Assembly: GCF_024124545.1 (NCBI RefSeq)
Contig: NZ_JAMXSF010000004.1
Location: 124,001-188,000, forward strand
Source of the DNA: Pseudoalteromonas sp. XMcav2-N
GTDB lineage: Bacteria > Pseudomonadota > Gammaproteobacteria > Enterobacterales > Alteromonadaceae
Length of the DNA: 64,000 bases
Direction: 5' to 3'
The notes under the pieces are model-generated. The model was not told the origin of the DNA. It saw only the letters and a program-made list of their open reading frames with translations, and searched no databases. Below, piece after piece: positions 36,586 to 46,443 of the stretch. The translations under genes were made by a program, and so were the position numbers. How positions within the stretch are numbered: the first letter of the stretch is position 1; each line of letters begins with the position of its first letter.

Positions 36586-37713
36586 ATGATGGAGCTTGAA
36601 CAGTACCTGCAAATGATGAAAGACAAAGGCGCATCAGATTTGTTTGTGTCTGCCGGTTTGCCTGTGAGTGCTAAAATTGACGGCGAGTTACGTGCACTGG
36701 ATGACGATGTGCTCGATGCAGAGGCATCGCTGGCTATGGTCGAGTCGGCGATGAGTGAGAAGCAAAAGCAGCTGTTTCACAACGAAAAAGAGTGCAATTT
36801 TGCCGTCGCGAACGAGATTGGTCGTTTCCGTGTATCTGCATTTTGGCAACGGGATTGTGCGGGCATGGTGATCCGCCGTATCGTAACGGATATTCCTGAA
36901 GTAACCGATTTAGGTCTGCCTTCGGTTCTGACTGATGTGATTATGTCTAAGCGTGGCCTGGTGTTGTTTGTGGGCGGGACCGGCACGGGTAAGTCAACCT
37001 CATTGGCCGCTTTACTAGGCTATCGTAATCGTAACCAGCGCGGTCATATTCTGACTATCGAAGACCCCATTGAATTTGTGCACCAGCATCGCAAGAGCAT
37101 TATCACTCAGCGAGAAGTCGGACTGGATACAGAAAGCTTTGAAGCGGCGTTAAAAAGTTCATTGCGTCAGGCGCCTGATGTGATCCTGATTGGTGAAATC
37201 CGTTCCCGTGAGACCATGGAGTATGCATTAAGCTTTGCGGAGACTGGCCACTTGTGCGTTGCGACTTTACACGCCAACAATGCCAACCAGGCGATTGACC
37301 GGATCATGCACCTGGTACCAAAGGAAAAGCACGATAAGCTGAAATATGACCTGGCATTGAATCTGCGCGCCATTGTCGCGCAGCAGCTGGTTCCGTCTGC
37401 AAAAGGGGAAGGGCGTGAAGCTGCCATTGAAGTTTTACTTAACTCTCCGATGATTGCGGAGCTGATCAAAAAAGGGGATATTGGTTCAATCAAAGAAACC
37501 ATGTCTAAGTCCAAAGAAATGGGTATGCAAACCTTTGATCAGGCGTTGTTTGATTTATACAAGCAGCAAAGGATCAACTATGCCGATGCATTACACCATG
37601 CCGATTCACCCAACGATCTTCGTCTGATGATTAAATTACAGAACAATGAGCAACAAGGCGCGGGCTTTTTGCAAGGGGTTACTGTTGACGGCCTGGACGA
37701 TAAAAAGCGCTGA
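36586..37713 (+). CDS. pilU: Type IV pilus retraction ATPase PilU
   Basis: A PilT paralogue that works with PilT to increase retraction force. It has 375 residues with Walker A GGTGTGKST, Walker B DVILIGEIRS and the His box HLCVATLHA. It lacks the AIRNLIRE motif of PilT, as expected for PilU, and has a longer C-terminal tail. GGGAGG precedes the start. It is co-transcribed with pilT. Confidence 0.96.
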   Translation: MMELEQYLQMMKDKGASDLFVSAGLPVSAKIDGELRALDDDVLDAEASLAMVESAMSEKQKQLFHNEKECNFAVANEIGRFRVSAFWQRDCAGMVIRRIVTDIPEVTDLGLPSVLTDVIMSKRGLVLFVGGTGTGKSTSLAALLGYRNRNQRGHILTIEDPIEFVHQHRKSIITQREVGLDTESFEAALKSSLRQAPDVILIGEIRSRETMEYALSFAETGHLCVATLHANNANQAIDRIMHLVPKEKHDKLKYDLALNLRAIVAQQLVPSAKGEGREAAIEVLLNSPMIAELIKKGDIGSIKETMSKSKEMGMQTFDQALFDLYKQQRINYADALHHADSPNDLRLMIKLQNNEQQGAGFLQGVTVDGLDDKKR

Positions 37714-38632
37714 CAGCGGGTTTCACGGGGCCACACTGGCCCTGTGTTTACTTGTCAGCATGTTGTCTGTGCCGGAAACGGCCAAGGGCAGCGAGCAACA
37801 TAGTGACACACACAATGCGGTAGACATGTATATCCGTGATGATGTGTATAGCGATTATTTGCGGTTTCTGAATGGCCGGGCGCCACTGGAAGTCACCCAG
37901 TTTTCTGGCGACTATATCCGCCGGGATGTGGTGGATATGGTGCTGGTACAACAGGCCCTGGCGCTGGGAGGCTTCAAGAAAACCTTCATCTACCGCCCCG
38001 GAAACGTCAGTTTTCGTCACTCTAATCTGCTGGAGCAGGGCAAGCTGCTGCTGAGTTTTGATAGCTACTGGCTTGATGATGCGCAGGCTAAGGCTGATAA
38101 ACTGTTCATCAGTGATGCAGTGATCCGACGGGGAGAGTATTTTGCCGGGATTTTTTATGCGCCGGAGAATCTGGCTGTTGCACGCCTGACCCGCTTGAAT
38201 GAGTTGCGTGAGCTCAGTGCGGTGTCAACCAGCCGCTGGCGAACTGACTGGAACACACTAAACAGTTTGGGGCTTAAACATTTAATGAATGAGCCTGTGT
38301 GGGCCTCTCAGGCGCAAATGGTCAATCGTCAATGGGTGGACTTTATGTTGATGCCTTTGATGCCAAGCCTGAATAATGAGTTCAGGCTGAATGACATTTT
38401 GTTAGTGGCCCATCCAAACTTAGTGGTCCAGCTTGATGGCAGTCGTCATTTTGTGGTGTCGCGGCTGCATCCTGACGGTGAGCGGGCATTTAAGGCACTG
38501 CAAAGCGGGTTAAACCAGCTCAGATCACAAGGGCGGATCCGCCAGGCCTATCAGCAGGCTGGATTTATACCTGATCTGAGGCGCTACCGGGTACTTAACC
38601 CCATTGTGCCTCAAAAAAACTCTCCAGAATGA
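37685..38632 (+). CDS. Periplasmic binding-fold protein of unknown role
   Basis: About 315 residues with an N-terminal hydrophobic segment ([18 protein letters not shown]) acting as a signal peptide, then a body resembling family 3 solute-binding proteins ([33 protein letters not shown]). Start choice is uncertain: an ATG at 37646 lacks a ribosome-binding site, whereas the TTG at 37685 has GGGG six bases upstream and was preferred. Either way the gene begins inside pilU, so it is co-transcribed with it. Its 3' end overlaps the opposing ruvX by 38 bp. No transporter genes adjoin. Confidence 0.7.
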   Translation: MTAWTIKSADSGFHGATLALCLLVSMLSVPETAKGSEQHSDTHNAVDMYIRDDVYSDYLRFLNGRAPLEVTQFSGDYIRRDVVDMVLVQQALALGGFKKTFIYRPGNVSFRHSNLLEQGKLLLSFDSYWLDDAQAKADKLFISDAVIRRGEYFAGIFYAPENLAVARLTRLNELRELSAVSTSRWRTDWNTLNSLGLKHLMNEPVWASQAQMVNRQWVDFMLMPLMPSLNNEFRLNDILLVAHPNLVVQLDGSRHFVVSRLHPDGERAFKALQSGLNQLRSQGRIRQAYQQAGFIPDLRRYRVLNPIVPQKNSPE

Positions 38633-39041
38633 TGATGGCCGACATGCCATCGATTTTATCTTTCGCCAGTGAGCGGTAGCCACCTTGTTCAAATAAGCGT
38701 GCTTTGGCATCGGCGGTTGTCAATCGCTCATCCTGAGTTTCTACAGGAAGCCTGAATTGATTGTGCAGACGGTTGGCAAATTTCTTGGCTCGGAAGGTCA
38801 GATCCTGGTTTGTCCCGTCCATATTTAATGGCAAGCCGACAACCAGCAAATCGGGCTTCCACTGTTCGATATAAGGTGCGATATCCTGCCAGTCGGGAAT
38901 GCCATCACGGGCTTTTACGGCGCCTAAACTGCTGGCCGTGCCGGTTAGTTCCTGGCCAACGGCCAAACCGATACTGCGGGTACCAAAATCAAACCCTATG
39001 ACCGTACGCTGGCCGGGTGCTTTTTTCTCGTTATTACTCAT
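38595..39041 (-). CDS. ruvX: Holliday junction resolvase-like nuclease RuvX/YqgF
   Basis: An RNase H-fold protein of 148 residues implicated in 16S rRNA end processing (E. coli YqgF). The N-terminal [14 protein letters not shown] carries the first catalytic Asp, the Glu lies in ERLTTADA, and the last Asp is in KDKIDGMSA. It is part of the usual yqgE-ruvX pair downstream of gshB. The last 38 bp overlap the opposing gene. Confidence 0.94.
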   Translation of the reverse strand: MSNNEKKAPGQRTVIGFDFGTRSIGLAVGQELTGTASSLGAVKARDGIPDWQDIAPYIEQWKPDLLVVGLPLNMDGTNQDLTFRAKKFANRLHNQFRLPVETQDERLTTADAKARLFEQGGYRSLAKDKIDGMSAIIILESFFEAQWG

Positions 39042-39103
39042 TGTGTATTCTCAAACATTAGGCGCAGAAATCGCCACATACAGCGTGACGATTGCTTGAG
39101 CAC

Positions 39104-39661
39104 TCAGGCGTGACCGGCCTCGGTGCTCAGTTGTCCGGCATCAATGCCAAGCATTTCGACGGCTTTTTCCCAGCGCTTTTCCGGTGGGGTGTTAAAAATA
39201 ATGGCTGGATCTGCTTCAATGATCAGCCAGGAGTTTTCCAGGATCTCTTTTTCGAGTTGGCCTTGTTCCCATCCAGAGTAGCCCAGTGTGATGATAAATG
39301 CATCCGGACAGTTATGTGAGGTCAGCGATGCAAGTACGTCTTTTGAGGTGGTGATCATGATGTCTGAACTCAACTCACGACTCGATGCGTAACCAGGCTT
39401 AGGGGTGTGGAGAACAAATCCGCGGTCAGTGTGAACTGGCCCACCTGCAAACACAGACTGGCTGGCAGCCTGGCTGGATTTATCGTTATCTATTTCTATC
39501 TGGTCGAGCAGCTCACCCACAGTCACGTTAATGGGGTGATTGACGACCAGGCCCATTGCGCCTTCTTCGTTGTGCTCACAAATGTAGGTGACTGTGTGCT
39601 TAAAGAAGGGATCTTGCAAATTTGGCATGGCTACCAAAAAATGATTTGCGAGTGATTGCAT
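39104..39661 (-). CDS. yqgE: YqgE/AlgH family protein (UPF0301)
   Basis: A cytoplasmic protein of 185 residues with the family start (LANHFLVAMPNLQDPFF) and the motifs GAMGLVVNHP and FAGGPVHTDRGFVLH. The biochemical role is unknown; it is conserved next to gshB and ruvX in gammaproteobacteria, and that order holds here. Confidence 0.94.
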   Translation of the reverse strand: MQSLANHFLVAMPNLQDPFFKHTVTYICEHNEEGAMGLVVNHPINVTVGELLDQIEIDNDKSSQAASQSVFAGGPVHTDRGFVLHTPKPGYASSRELSSDIMITTSKDVLASLTSHNCPDAFIITLGYSGWEQGQLEKEILENSWLIIEADPAIIFNTPPEKRWEKAVEMLGIDAGQLSTEAGHA

Positions 39662-39679
39662 AGCGAGACCCCCTTTTCG

Positions 39680-40639
39680 TTACTCTTTAGTATGGTCGAG
39701 TTTTGCCGCAATGGCATCAAAAAACTTGTCCATGATGGAAATATCATACGCGGCTTCTATTTCCTTCACACACGTTGGTGCTGTCACGTTAATCTCGGTG
39801 AGCTTGTCACCTATGATGTCCAGGCCAACAAAAATGAGTCCTTTTTCTTTTAAAACAGGCGCAACGGCTTCGGCAATTTTACGGTCACTGTCGCTGATAG
39901 GACGTGCTTCACCGCGACCACCCGCTGCCAGATTACCCCGTGTTTCGCCCCCTTGTGGAATGCGTGCCAGACAGTAGGGCATGACCTCACCGTCAACCAC
40001 CAGAACGCGTTTGTCGCCGTCTTTGATGGCCGGGACATAATTTTGCGCCATGGCAAAACGACTGCCGTGCTCGGTGAGTGTTTCACAGATCACACCGATG
40101 TTCGGGTCGTCGTGGCGTACTCGGAAAATTGAGGCGCCGCCCATGCCATCCAGTGGCTTAAGAATGATATCACCATGTTTTGTCAGAAACTCACGGATCT
40201 GCGCACTTGAGCGTGTCACTAAGGTGTCTGGCGTATGTTCGCTAAACCAGGCTGTAAAAAGCTTTTCGTTGGCATCACGTAAACTTTGTGGCTTGTTGAT
40301 GACCAGCGTGCCGGCTTGTTCCGCACGTTCCAGCATATAAGTGGCGTAAATGTACTCGGTATCAAAGGGCGGATCTTTGCGCATCAGGATCACATCCAGA
40401 TCGCTCAGCGCGATATCGTCTTTCTCTGCCAGTTCGTACCAATGCTGTTCGTTGTCAAACACGGTTGCTTTGGCAGCGGTTGCCCGGGCTTCACCCTGGT
40501 ACAAGTACAGATCCTGCATTTCCATGTAATAAAGCTCATAACCACGTGCCTGTGCTGCCAGCATCATGGCGAAGCCAGTATCTTTTTTGATATTAAAGCC
40601 ACTGATTGGATCTGAGATGATCCCAAGTTTCGCTGCCAT
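39680..40639 (-). CDS. gshB: Glutathione synthetase
   Basis: An ATP-grasp ligase that joins gamma-glutamylcysteine and glycine. It has 319 residues with the N-terminal GIISDPISGFNIKKDT and the ATP-grasp segments ILKPLDGMGGASIFR and GLDIIGDKLTEINVT. It lies between rsmE and yqgE in the conserved order. Confidence 0.97.
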   Translation of the reverse strand: MAAKLGIISDPISGFNIKKDTGFAMMLAAQARGYELYYMEMQDLYLYQGEARATAAKATVFDNEQHWYELAEKDDIALSDLDVILMRKDPPFDTEYIYATYMLERAEQAGTLVINKPQSLRDANEKLFTAWFSEHTPDTLVTRSSAQIREFLTKHGDIILKPLDGMGGASIFRVRHDDPNIGVICETLTEHGSRFAMAQNYVPAIKDGDKRVLVVDGEVMPYCLARIPQGGETRGNLAAGGRGEARPISDSDRKIAEAVAPVLKEKGLIFVGLDIIGDKLTEINVTAPTCVKEIEAAYDISIMDKFFDAIAAKLDHTKE

Positions 40640-40714
40640 TGGGGTAACCTTATATAAAGTGAATCAATTCAACTGCTAACTGTTTGACTAGGATATGAGG
40701 GCAAAACTGGCGTT

Positions 40715-41449
40715 TTAAAGGGCCAGGTCGCCGAACTCAAGTTGTAATGCGCTGAGTACGGTCAAAGCGGCTGTTTCAGTGCGCAGTACGCGTGGACCGA
40801 GGCGAATATCGATAAACCCCTGTTGTGCAGTTGCAGCCATTTCTTCATCGGTAAAGCCCCCTTCAGGACCGACGATAAAACGAATACCATGCTCAGGTGT
40901 TGGCAGCGTTTTGATAGAGTGCTCTGCTCTGGGGTGAAGTGTCAGCTTGAGTGCCTCGCTGGATTGGGCCAGCCACTCATCGATTGTAATGGGTGGATGT
41001 ATGGTGGTAATGGTGTTGCGGCCAGATTGTTCCGCAGCTGCGATGGCGATTTTCTGCCATTGCTGATGTTTCTTTGCCAGACGTTCTCCGCTGAGTTTGA
41101 CGCCACAACGGGTGGTAAACAAAGGGGTAATTTCAGTGATCCCCAGCTCGACCGACTTCTGGATGGTAAAGTCCATCTTATCACCCCGGGAGATGCCCTG
41201 ACCGAGGTGAATGGGCAACGGAGATTCAACGTGCTTATCAAAAAACTGCTCTGGTGTGACCCTGACTTTCTTTTTACTGACTTCGCTGATGGTTGCCAGA
41301 TACTCTCCGCCCTGACCATTAAACAAACTCAGTTTATCCCCTTCGCTCATACGCAGCACTCGGGCTACATGCCCGGCAGCATCATCGCCAAGGTCAATCG
41401 TCTGGCCAACGACAAGATCGGAAGGCTGGTATATATGAGGTATGCGCAT
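40715..41449 (-). CDS. rsmE: 16S rRNA (uracil1498-N3)-methyltransferase
   Basis: A SPOUT-class methyltransferase that modifies U1498 of 16S rRNA. It has 244 residues, with the N-terminal PUA-like part followed by the knotted domain. The SAM-binding knot segments RFIVGPEGGFTDEE and LGPRVLRTETA are clear. It is upstream of gshB on the same strand with 75 bp between. Confidence 0.95.
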   Translation of the reverse strand: MRIPHIYQPSDLVVGQTIDLGDDAAGHVARVLRMSEGDKLSLFNGQGGEYLATISEVSKKKVRVTPEQFFDKHVESPLPIHLGQGISRGDKMDFTIQKSVELGITEITPLFTTRCGVKLSGERLAKKHQQWQKIAIAAAEQSGRNTITTIHPPITIDEWLAQSSEALKLTLHPRAEHSIKTLPTPEHGIRFIVGPEGGFTDEEMAATAQQGFIDIRLGPRVLRTETAALTVLSALQLEFGDLAL

Positions 41450-41512
41450 GGTGGACTATTCCGCTGTTAAATAGCCGTAATGGTAAGGGGTTATTTACAG
41501 TGAGTCCAGCAC

Positions 41513-41995
41513 CTATTCGGCTTTGTCAGTGTGATGCTGTGCAAAGTCGATAACGGTATCCTGGGTGGTTGCGGAGACGGTGGAGTGGCATGTCAGGTGA
41601 TTGTTATTAAAGGGATCTCTGAGCGGGTGATAGACATAGCCTCGGGCAGTTTGCTCGACGGTGATGCGTTGACGATGTAATGAATTAAATATAAACCTCT
41701 GTGTCTCGTCGGCGAGGTGGTAGTCAATTGCGTAGATCAACACGCCACGGACTTTATGATGCTCGTGCAGGTAAGAGGCCAGCTCAGACACACTGATTTC
41801 ATTTGCAAAGTCACAGTAACAGTAATCTTTAACCTGCTCCTGAAACATCATTTTCAGCATCTGTTTGGTGTTGTCTCCAGCGATCAATAAGTCACTGGGC
41901 ACATCAGGACGCTGCGCTTTCAGATGCGCAGCAAACTCTCTGCTGAACTCCCAGTTGCTGTCGACCAGCAAAAAGTTTTCTAGGTTTAAACGCAC
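41513..41995 (-). CDS. Hypothetical protein downstream of the DUF350 gene
   Basis: I do not recognise this 160-residue soluble protein. It has no signal peptide or membrane segment. A central alpha/beta stretch (KVRGVLIYAIDYHLADETQ) and a His/Asn-rich C-terminal part (DPFNNNHLTCHS) stand out. It begins 12 bp after the DUF350 membrane gene, so the two are almost certainly co-transcribed and may act together. The overall pattern is loosely like a receiver or nucleotide-binding fold, but the conserved Asp and Lys residues of receivers are not evident. Confidence 0.75.
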   Translation of the reverse strand: MRLNLENFLLVDSNWEFSREFAAHLKAQRPDVPSDLLIAGDNTKQMLKMMFQEQVKDYCYCDFANEISVSELASYLHEHHKVRGVLIYAIDYHLADETQRFIFNSLHRQRITVEQTARGYVYHPLRDPFNNNHLTCHSTVSATTQDTVIDFAQHHTDKAE

Positions 41996-42007
41996 TAACA
42001 GGCCTGG

Positions 42008-42901
42008 TTACATTGAGAACATGTTAATAAGTAAATAGCCTATTGCGCAGAAAACAGCAAACTCCAGACAGGCAATCCCGATATTGTCCTGATGGTCCAC
42101 TTCCAGTCCAATGTCTACTCTGGGTAACGCCAGTTGCAGCAATAAGTAACTGATACCATACAAAAGCAGCCACATTACACCGCAATGCATGACAATCACA
42201 AACAGGTTTTCGACCACTTTTGCACCATGATACGGCGCACTGTGCAAACCGGCATAAATCGCCAGTGCTAGTCCAATACTCTTGCCGGCGTAGCGGATCC
42301 CGATAGAGGTATTGGCCAGATTAAAGTTTTGTTGCAAAGAAGCACCCTGGTTATATTTGGCAAAGCGGCGCTCGCGAATTTTACTGTCCAGTGCACACAT
42401 TAGCTGAACGACCAAAAAGCTCAGCGTGACAACCAGTAAGTTGCCAAACCCTTGTGGATGGATCCAATGGTACAGCCCAAGGACTAAAATGGTGTTGCCA
42501 ATCAACATGCCTGAATCGACCACGGCGGCACAGACATTTTGTTTTAAAATTGCCTGCTCTTCATTGAATTGATAGAGGATCCACTTGCGATGGATATGCT
42601 GGCCGAAGTAAATAAAGACCAGAATAAGGAGTAAAATAACGCCGCTGCGAAATGATTCTGCTTGCAACACCATCATGCCGGTGTCATTGAACACATAGGC
42701 ACAACAAATCACCAGGACAGCCAGATGAGTGGCATAACTGATCCCTAAAGCAAAATTATCCCGTTTAGCCAGTTCATCTTCCAGCATTTGTCTGGCGCTG
42801 AACTGAACATATAAACGCAAAGCGACCGTGAACAGACAAATCACGACAAAACTCACTAAGATGGCGAAAAAGTTGATATTGGCTAAAGACAAATAACTCA
42901 T
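42008..42901 (-). CDS. Membrane protein with two DUF350 domains
   Basis: A 297-residue inner-membrane protein with about eight membrane helices arranged as two related halves. Each half has a conserved D-N pair at a helix start: DNFALGISYATHLAV in the first and DNIGIACLEFAVFCAI in the second, the mark of DUF350. Proteins of this family occur with polyamine or glutathionylspermidine-type enzymes and ion channels in other bacteria; here the only partner is a soluble protein of unknown type. It is divergent from glnE with 71 bp between. Confidence 0.85.
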   Translation of the reverse strand: MSYLSLANINFFAILVSFVVICLFTVALRLYVQFSARQMLEDELAKRDNFALGISYATHLAVLVICCAYVFNDTGMMVLQAESFRSGVILLLILVFIYFGQHIHRKWILYQFNEEQAILKQNVCAAVVDSGMLIGNTILVLGLYHWIHPQGFGNLLVVTLSFLVVQLMCALDSKIRERRFAKYNQGASLQQNFNLANTSIGIRYAGKSIGLALAIYAGLHSAPYHGAKVVENLFVIVMHCGVMWLLLYGISYLLLQLALPRVDIGLEVDHQDNIGIACLEFAVFCAIGYLLINMFSM

Positions 42902-42972
42902 GCTAAGTGTAAGGTGATGGCAGTTAAGTTTACTATAACACCGCTTTTTGCAATTGCACTGGAGATTTTTCT

Positions 42973-45768
42973 ATGGATTTCGGTGGCTTGCCCCATGCGC
43001 TTGGGCATCTGGCACTTGAACGTTGTCAGGCACTATTTGCCCAACACACGAATAATCAGGCCGTTTTGAGGCTACTCGCACTGAGTGATTTTGCCTATCG
43101 TATTTTGCAGCGTCATCCCGAGTGGATCGACTGGTTGCTGGATGCTGAACAAATGCGGCTGCGGACCTGTCCAGCGCCACTGTCTGAGCCTCTTTGTGAA
43201 CTTGATGAAGCCAGCGGTTTCAGACAGCTGCGGGAATATCGTAAGCGTTACTGGCTCAAGCTGATGTGGCTCGACCTGGTAGAGGGGAACCCCATTGACG
43301 ACAGTATCGCCTATCAGTCACGGTTAAGCGAAAAGCTGATTGATGCGGCAAACCGCTGGGCACACGCCAGTGTGGCAAAAAGCAATGGACAGGTGTGCGA
43401 TGAGCAGGGAGAAGCTGTGCCTATGCTGGTGCTGGGGATGGGTAAGCTGGGCGGAGGTGAGCTGAATTTTTCTTCGGATATCGACCTGATTTTTACCTAT
43501 CCATTTGCAAAACCGACTGAAGGCGGGCGCCGCAGCATTGAGGCGCAAGTATTTTATACCAAAGTGGCACAAAAGCTCATTGCTGCATTGGACCAGTGTA
43601 CCGCCGATGGTCAGGTGTTTCGGGTTGATATGCGTTTACGCCCCTTTGGTGATAGCGGACCGCTGGTGATGAGCTTTGCCGCTATGGAAGACTATTATCA
43701 GGATCAGGGCCGTGAGTGGGAAAGGTATGCCATGCTTAAGGCACGCCTGTTGGGTGAGAAAAATCACTACTGGGATGAGTTTAAAACCCTGATACGTCCC
43801 TTTGTGTTTCGTCGTTATATTGATTTCTCTGTGATTGAATCCTTGCGCAAAATGAAGCATATGATTGCACAGGAAGTAAGACGCAAAGGGCTGACAAACA
43901 ACATCAAACTGGGGGCTGGCGGGATCCGGGAAGTGGAGTTCATTGTGCAGGCATTGCAGATGATCCGCGGTGGCCGCGAGCCTGAGTTACAGACGCCGTC
44001 TTTGTTATCGGCATTGCAGCAACTTCAGCACCTGTCTTTGATCCCAGCTGAAGTAGGTGAAGTGCTGTCTCAGCAGTACCTTTTGCTACGCCGCACAGAG
44101 CAGTATTTACAGGCTTTTGATGACAGTCAGACACAAACGCTGCCGGATAATGAACAGGATCAGTTGCGCTTAGCTGTGTTGCTTGAATGCGCCCAATACA
44201 GCGAGGTACTGAACAAACTGGAGCAGGCCCAGGCGGCAGTCAGGGCCGAATTTACTCAGGTCATTGGCGAAGAACCTGAGTTGGGAGAAGCGCTGGCGCC
44301 GGAGTTTGTTTCAGCGTGGGAGCAACGTGATATCAGTTATCTTGAATCACCCCTTCCTGAAGCGGTCTGTGAAGCCTGGCAAAAATCACTGGATGCGTTT
44401 CATTTGGGATTGAGCAAGATACAAATGGGGACGCGTGGCAGAGATGTACTGGATAAATTGATGCCAGCGCTACTCAGTGAGATTACCCGGGCACCGGTTG
44501 CAGAGATACTGGATCGGGTACTGCAGGTGATACTGAAAGTTGCCTCGCGAACGGCTTACCTCGAGTTGCTGTTTGAAAATCGCGGTGCACTGCAGCAGCT
44601 CATTAAATTGTGTGCGCACAGTGTCTGGATAGCAGAGCAGGTGGCCCGCTATCCGATTTTGCTGGATGAGCTGATCGATCCGGCGGTGCTTTACCGGCCG
44701 TTGCCGCTGAGCGCCTATTACAGTGAAGTACAGCAGTATTTTTTGCGCATCGACAGCGAAGATCTCGAATTACAAATGGAAGCGCTGCGTCAGTTCAAGC
44801 AAACTCAGGCGTTGCGTATAGCTGCGGCAGATGCAACAGGTGTGTTAGATATCATGAAAGTGAGTGATCACCTCACCGCGCTGGCGGAAGCCATTGTTGC
44901 GAAGGCTGTGGATATTGCCTGGCAACAAATGGTAGCTCGCTATGGCGCGCCCGAAGGGGCTGATGTTGAACATAAAGGTTTTGCCGTCGTGGCCTACGGA
45001 AAAGCGGGTGGGCTGGAGCTGGGGTACAACTCAGACCTTGATCTGGTGTTTGTTCATAATCGCGATGGCAACAGTGTCACCACAGGTGATAAGTCCATTT
45101 CTTCACGTCAGTTCTACTTAAAGCTGGCACAGCGTCTGATGCACTTGTTCAATACCCGTACTAACTCGGGGATCCTGTATGAATTGGACACGCGTTTGCG
45201 CCCGGAAGGCAATTCGGGCTTACTGGCAATCAATATCGAAAGCTTCTATCAGTATCAACAGCAGCAGGCCTGGACGTGGGAGCATCAGGCGTTGGTACGC
45301 TCGCGTATGGTGTTGGGTGAGCCTGAGCTTATCTCACGATTTAACGAGATCCGTAGCGAAATTGTATCTCACAGCAGGGAAAGTGACGCACTTCGCAAGG
45401 ACATTGTTGAGATGCGTGAAAAGATGCGAGGACATCTGGATAAGAGCACAGATACACAATTCGATCTGAAGCAGGGCGTAGGTGGTATGACAGACATTGA
45501 GTTTATTGCTCAGTATCTGGTTTTGAATTATAGCCATGCGCACTCTGAATTGGCGCGTTTTCCCGACAATATTCGTATTTTCGAAATGGCATATCACGCG
45601 GGTGTCATAGATGAGGCCACTCAGAAGGCGCTGACCCAGGCCTACTGTGAGTTTCGTGATCAGTATCACTTGCACAGCCTGAACGCCGCTGGACGGTGTG
45701 TGCCCATGCAGGATGTCTCGGAACTGGTTGTTGCAGTGCGGGCTGCGTGGCAGTTGCTATTAGGATAA
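42973..45768 (+). CDS. glnE: Bifunctional glutamine synthetase adenylyltransferase/deadenylase
   Basis: Adds and removes AMP on glutamine synthetase in response to nitrogen status through PII. The product has 931 residues, close to E. coli (946). It has two nucleotidyltransferase domains with their G-G-..-D-x-D cores: GGGELNFSSDIDLIF in the N-terminal deadenylase half and GGLELGYNSDLDLVF in the C-terminal adenylylase half, separated by a helical PII-responding region. GGAG precedes the ATG. A perfect hairpin follows the stop. Confidence 0.96.
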   Translation: MDFGGLPHALGHLALERCQALFAQHTNNQAVLRLLALSDFAYRILQRHPEWIDWLLDAEQMRLRTCPAPLSEPLCELDEASGFRQLREYRKRYWLKLMWLDLVEGNPIDDSIAYQSRLSEKLIDAANRWAHASVAKSNGQVCDEQGEAVPMLVLGMGKLGGGELNFSSDIDLIFTYPFAKPTEGGRRSIEAQVFYTKVAQKLIAALDQCTADGQVFRVDMRLRPFGDSGPLVMSFAAMEDYYQDQGREWERYAMLKARLLGEKNHYWDEFKTLIRPFVFRRYIDFSVIESLRKMKHMIAQEVRRKGLTNNIKLGAGGIREVEFIVQALQMIRGGREPELQTPSLLSALQQLQHLSLIPAEVGEVLSQQYLLLRRTEQYLQAFDDSQTQTLPDNEQDQLRLAVLLECAQYSEVLNKLEQAQAAVRAEFTQVIGEEPELGEALAPEFVSAWEQRDISYLESPLPEAVCEAWQKSLDAFHLGLSKIQMGTRGRDVLDKLMPALLSEITRAPVAEILDRVLQVILKVASRTAYLELLFENRGALQQLIKLCAHSVWIAEQVARYPILLDELIDPAVLYRPLPLSAYYSEVQQYFLRIDSEDLELQMEALRQFKQTQALRIAAADATGVLDIMKVSDHLTALAEAIVAKAVDIAWQQMVARYGAPEGADVEHKGFAVVAYGKAGGLELGYNSDLDLVFVHNRDGNSVTTGDKSISSRQFYLKLAQRLMHLFNTRTNSGILYELDTRLRPEGNSGLLAINIESFYQYQQQQAWTWEHQALVRSRMVLGEPELISRFNEIRSEIVSHSRESDALRKDIVEMREKMRGHLDKSTDTQFDLKQGVGGMTDIEFIAQYLVLNYSHAHSELARFPDNIRIFEMAYHAGVIDEATQKALTQAYCEFRDQYHLHSLNAAGRCVPMQDVSELVVAVRAAWQLLLG

Positions 45769-45770
45769 AA

Positions 45771-45793
45771 CCGGAGAAAGTCGCTTTCTCCGG
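45771..45793. terminator. Hairpin between glnE and the TcpQ-like gene
   Basis: A perfect 10-bp stem (CCGGAGAAAG / CTTTCTCCGG) has a 3-nt loop. On the minus strand it is followed by TTTTATCC, so it best fits termination of the leftward TcpQ-like gene, and it may also stop glnE transcription. Confidence 0.75.
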
Positions 45794-45803
45794 CTGCAAT
45801 GGA

Positions 45804-46412
45804 CTATTTAGTCAGGCGGCGGCAGTTTTCACGCACAAAGCGTGACGGGTTTTGGGTGATGACTGCCGCTCGCTGGCGATGACAAAAGAAGGTATAGACT
45901 TCAAATTCAAAGTCGTCGTTGATGGCGGTACCAACCTGATAAAGAGTCGAAACAAAGTTCGTGTCGACCCGGAAATTGTGTTTTACCACATAGTCTTTAT
46001 CCAGATACCAGAATAGCTCAATGTCTTCTTTCTTTGCGTAATTGCTCAGCACACCACGCAGGGTCTCACCGCTATCAAAACGACGGGGCTGGATCTCACC
46101 GGTCCAGCGCTGTGGGGCGGGTTTTACCACTAAGCCGCGCTGTGCGATGGCATCGTCCAGAGGGTAGGTGGGTTTGCCCAGATCCAGTACGTATTTGTCC
46201 CGCTCAGTATTACGCTCATTGAAGTTGCGTTTAAACCCCTCGTAAAACTGCGTAAACCCCTGTGCGGCGGCATTGGTGGTATCCCTAAACTCCATTGAGG
46301 GGAGATTGCCATACAAAAAGTAATACGCGGCCCACACCAGTAATACACCTAACGACAGGTGTTTGGTCCAGAACCACATGTTTGATAAGCGTTTTGAACG
46401 TTTTCTAGCCAT
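45804..46412 (-). CDS. TcpQ-domain membrane-anchored protein
   Basis: About 202 residues: a basic N-terminus (MARKRSKRLSN), one membrane helix (LGVLLVWAAYYFLYG), and a periplasmic part ending in a secretin-helper-like domain. In that domain GETLRGVLSNYAKKEDIELFW and DFEFEVYTFFCHRQRA match the pattern of the TcpQ C-terminal domain, known from pilus and secretin assembly. No secretin gene is nearby. The ATG at 46412 is preferred over one five codons upstream. It lies 31 bp downstream of the acyltransferase gene. Confidence 0.75.
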   Translation of the reverse strand: MARKRSKRLSNMWFWTKHLSLGVLLVWAAYYFLYGNLPSMEFRDTTNAAAQGFTQFYEGFKRNFNERNTERDKYVLDLGKPTYPLDDAIAQRGLVVKPAPQRWTGEIQPRRFDSGETLRGVLSNYAKKEDIELFWYLDKDYVVKHNFRVDTNFVSTLYQVGTAINDDFEFEVYTFFCHRQRAAVITQNPSRFVRENCRRLTK

Positions 46413-46443
46413 AATGTCACGACACACTTAATGCTAAAGGTTA

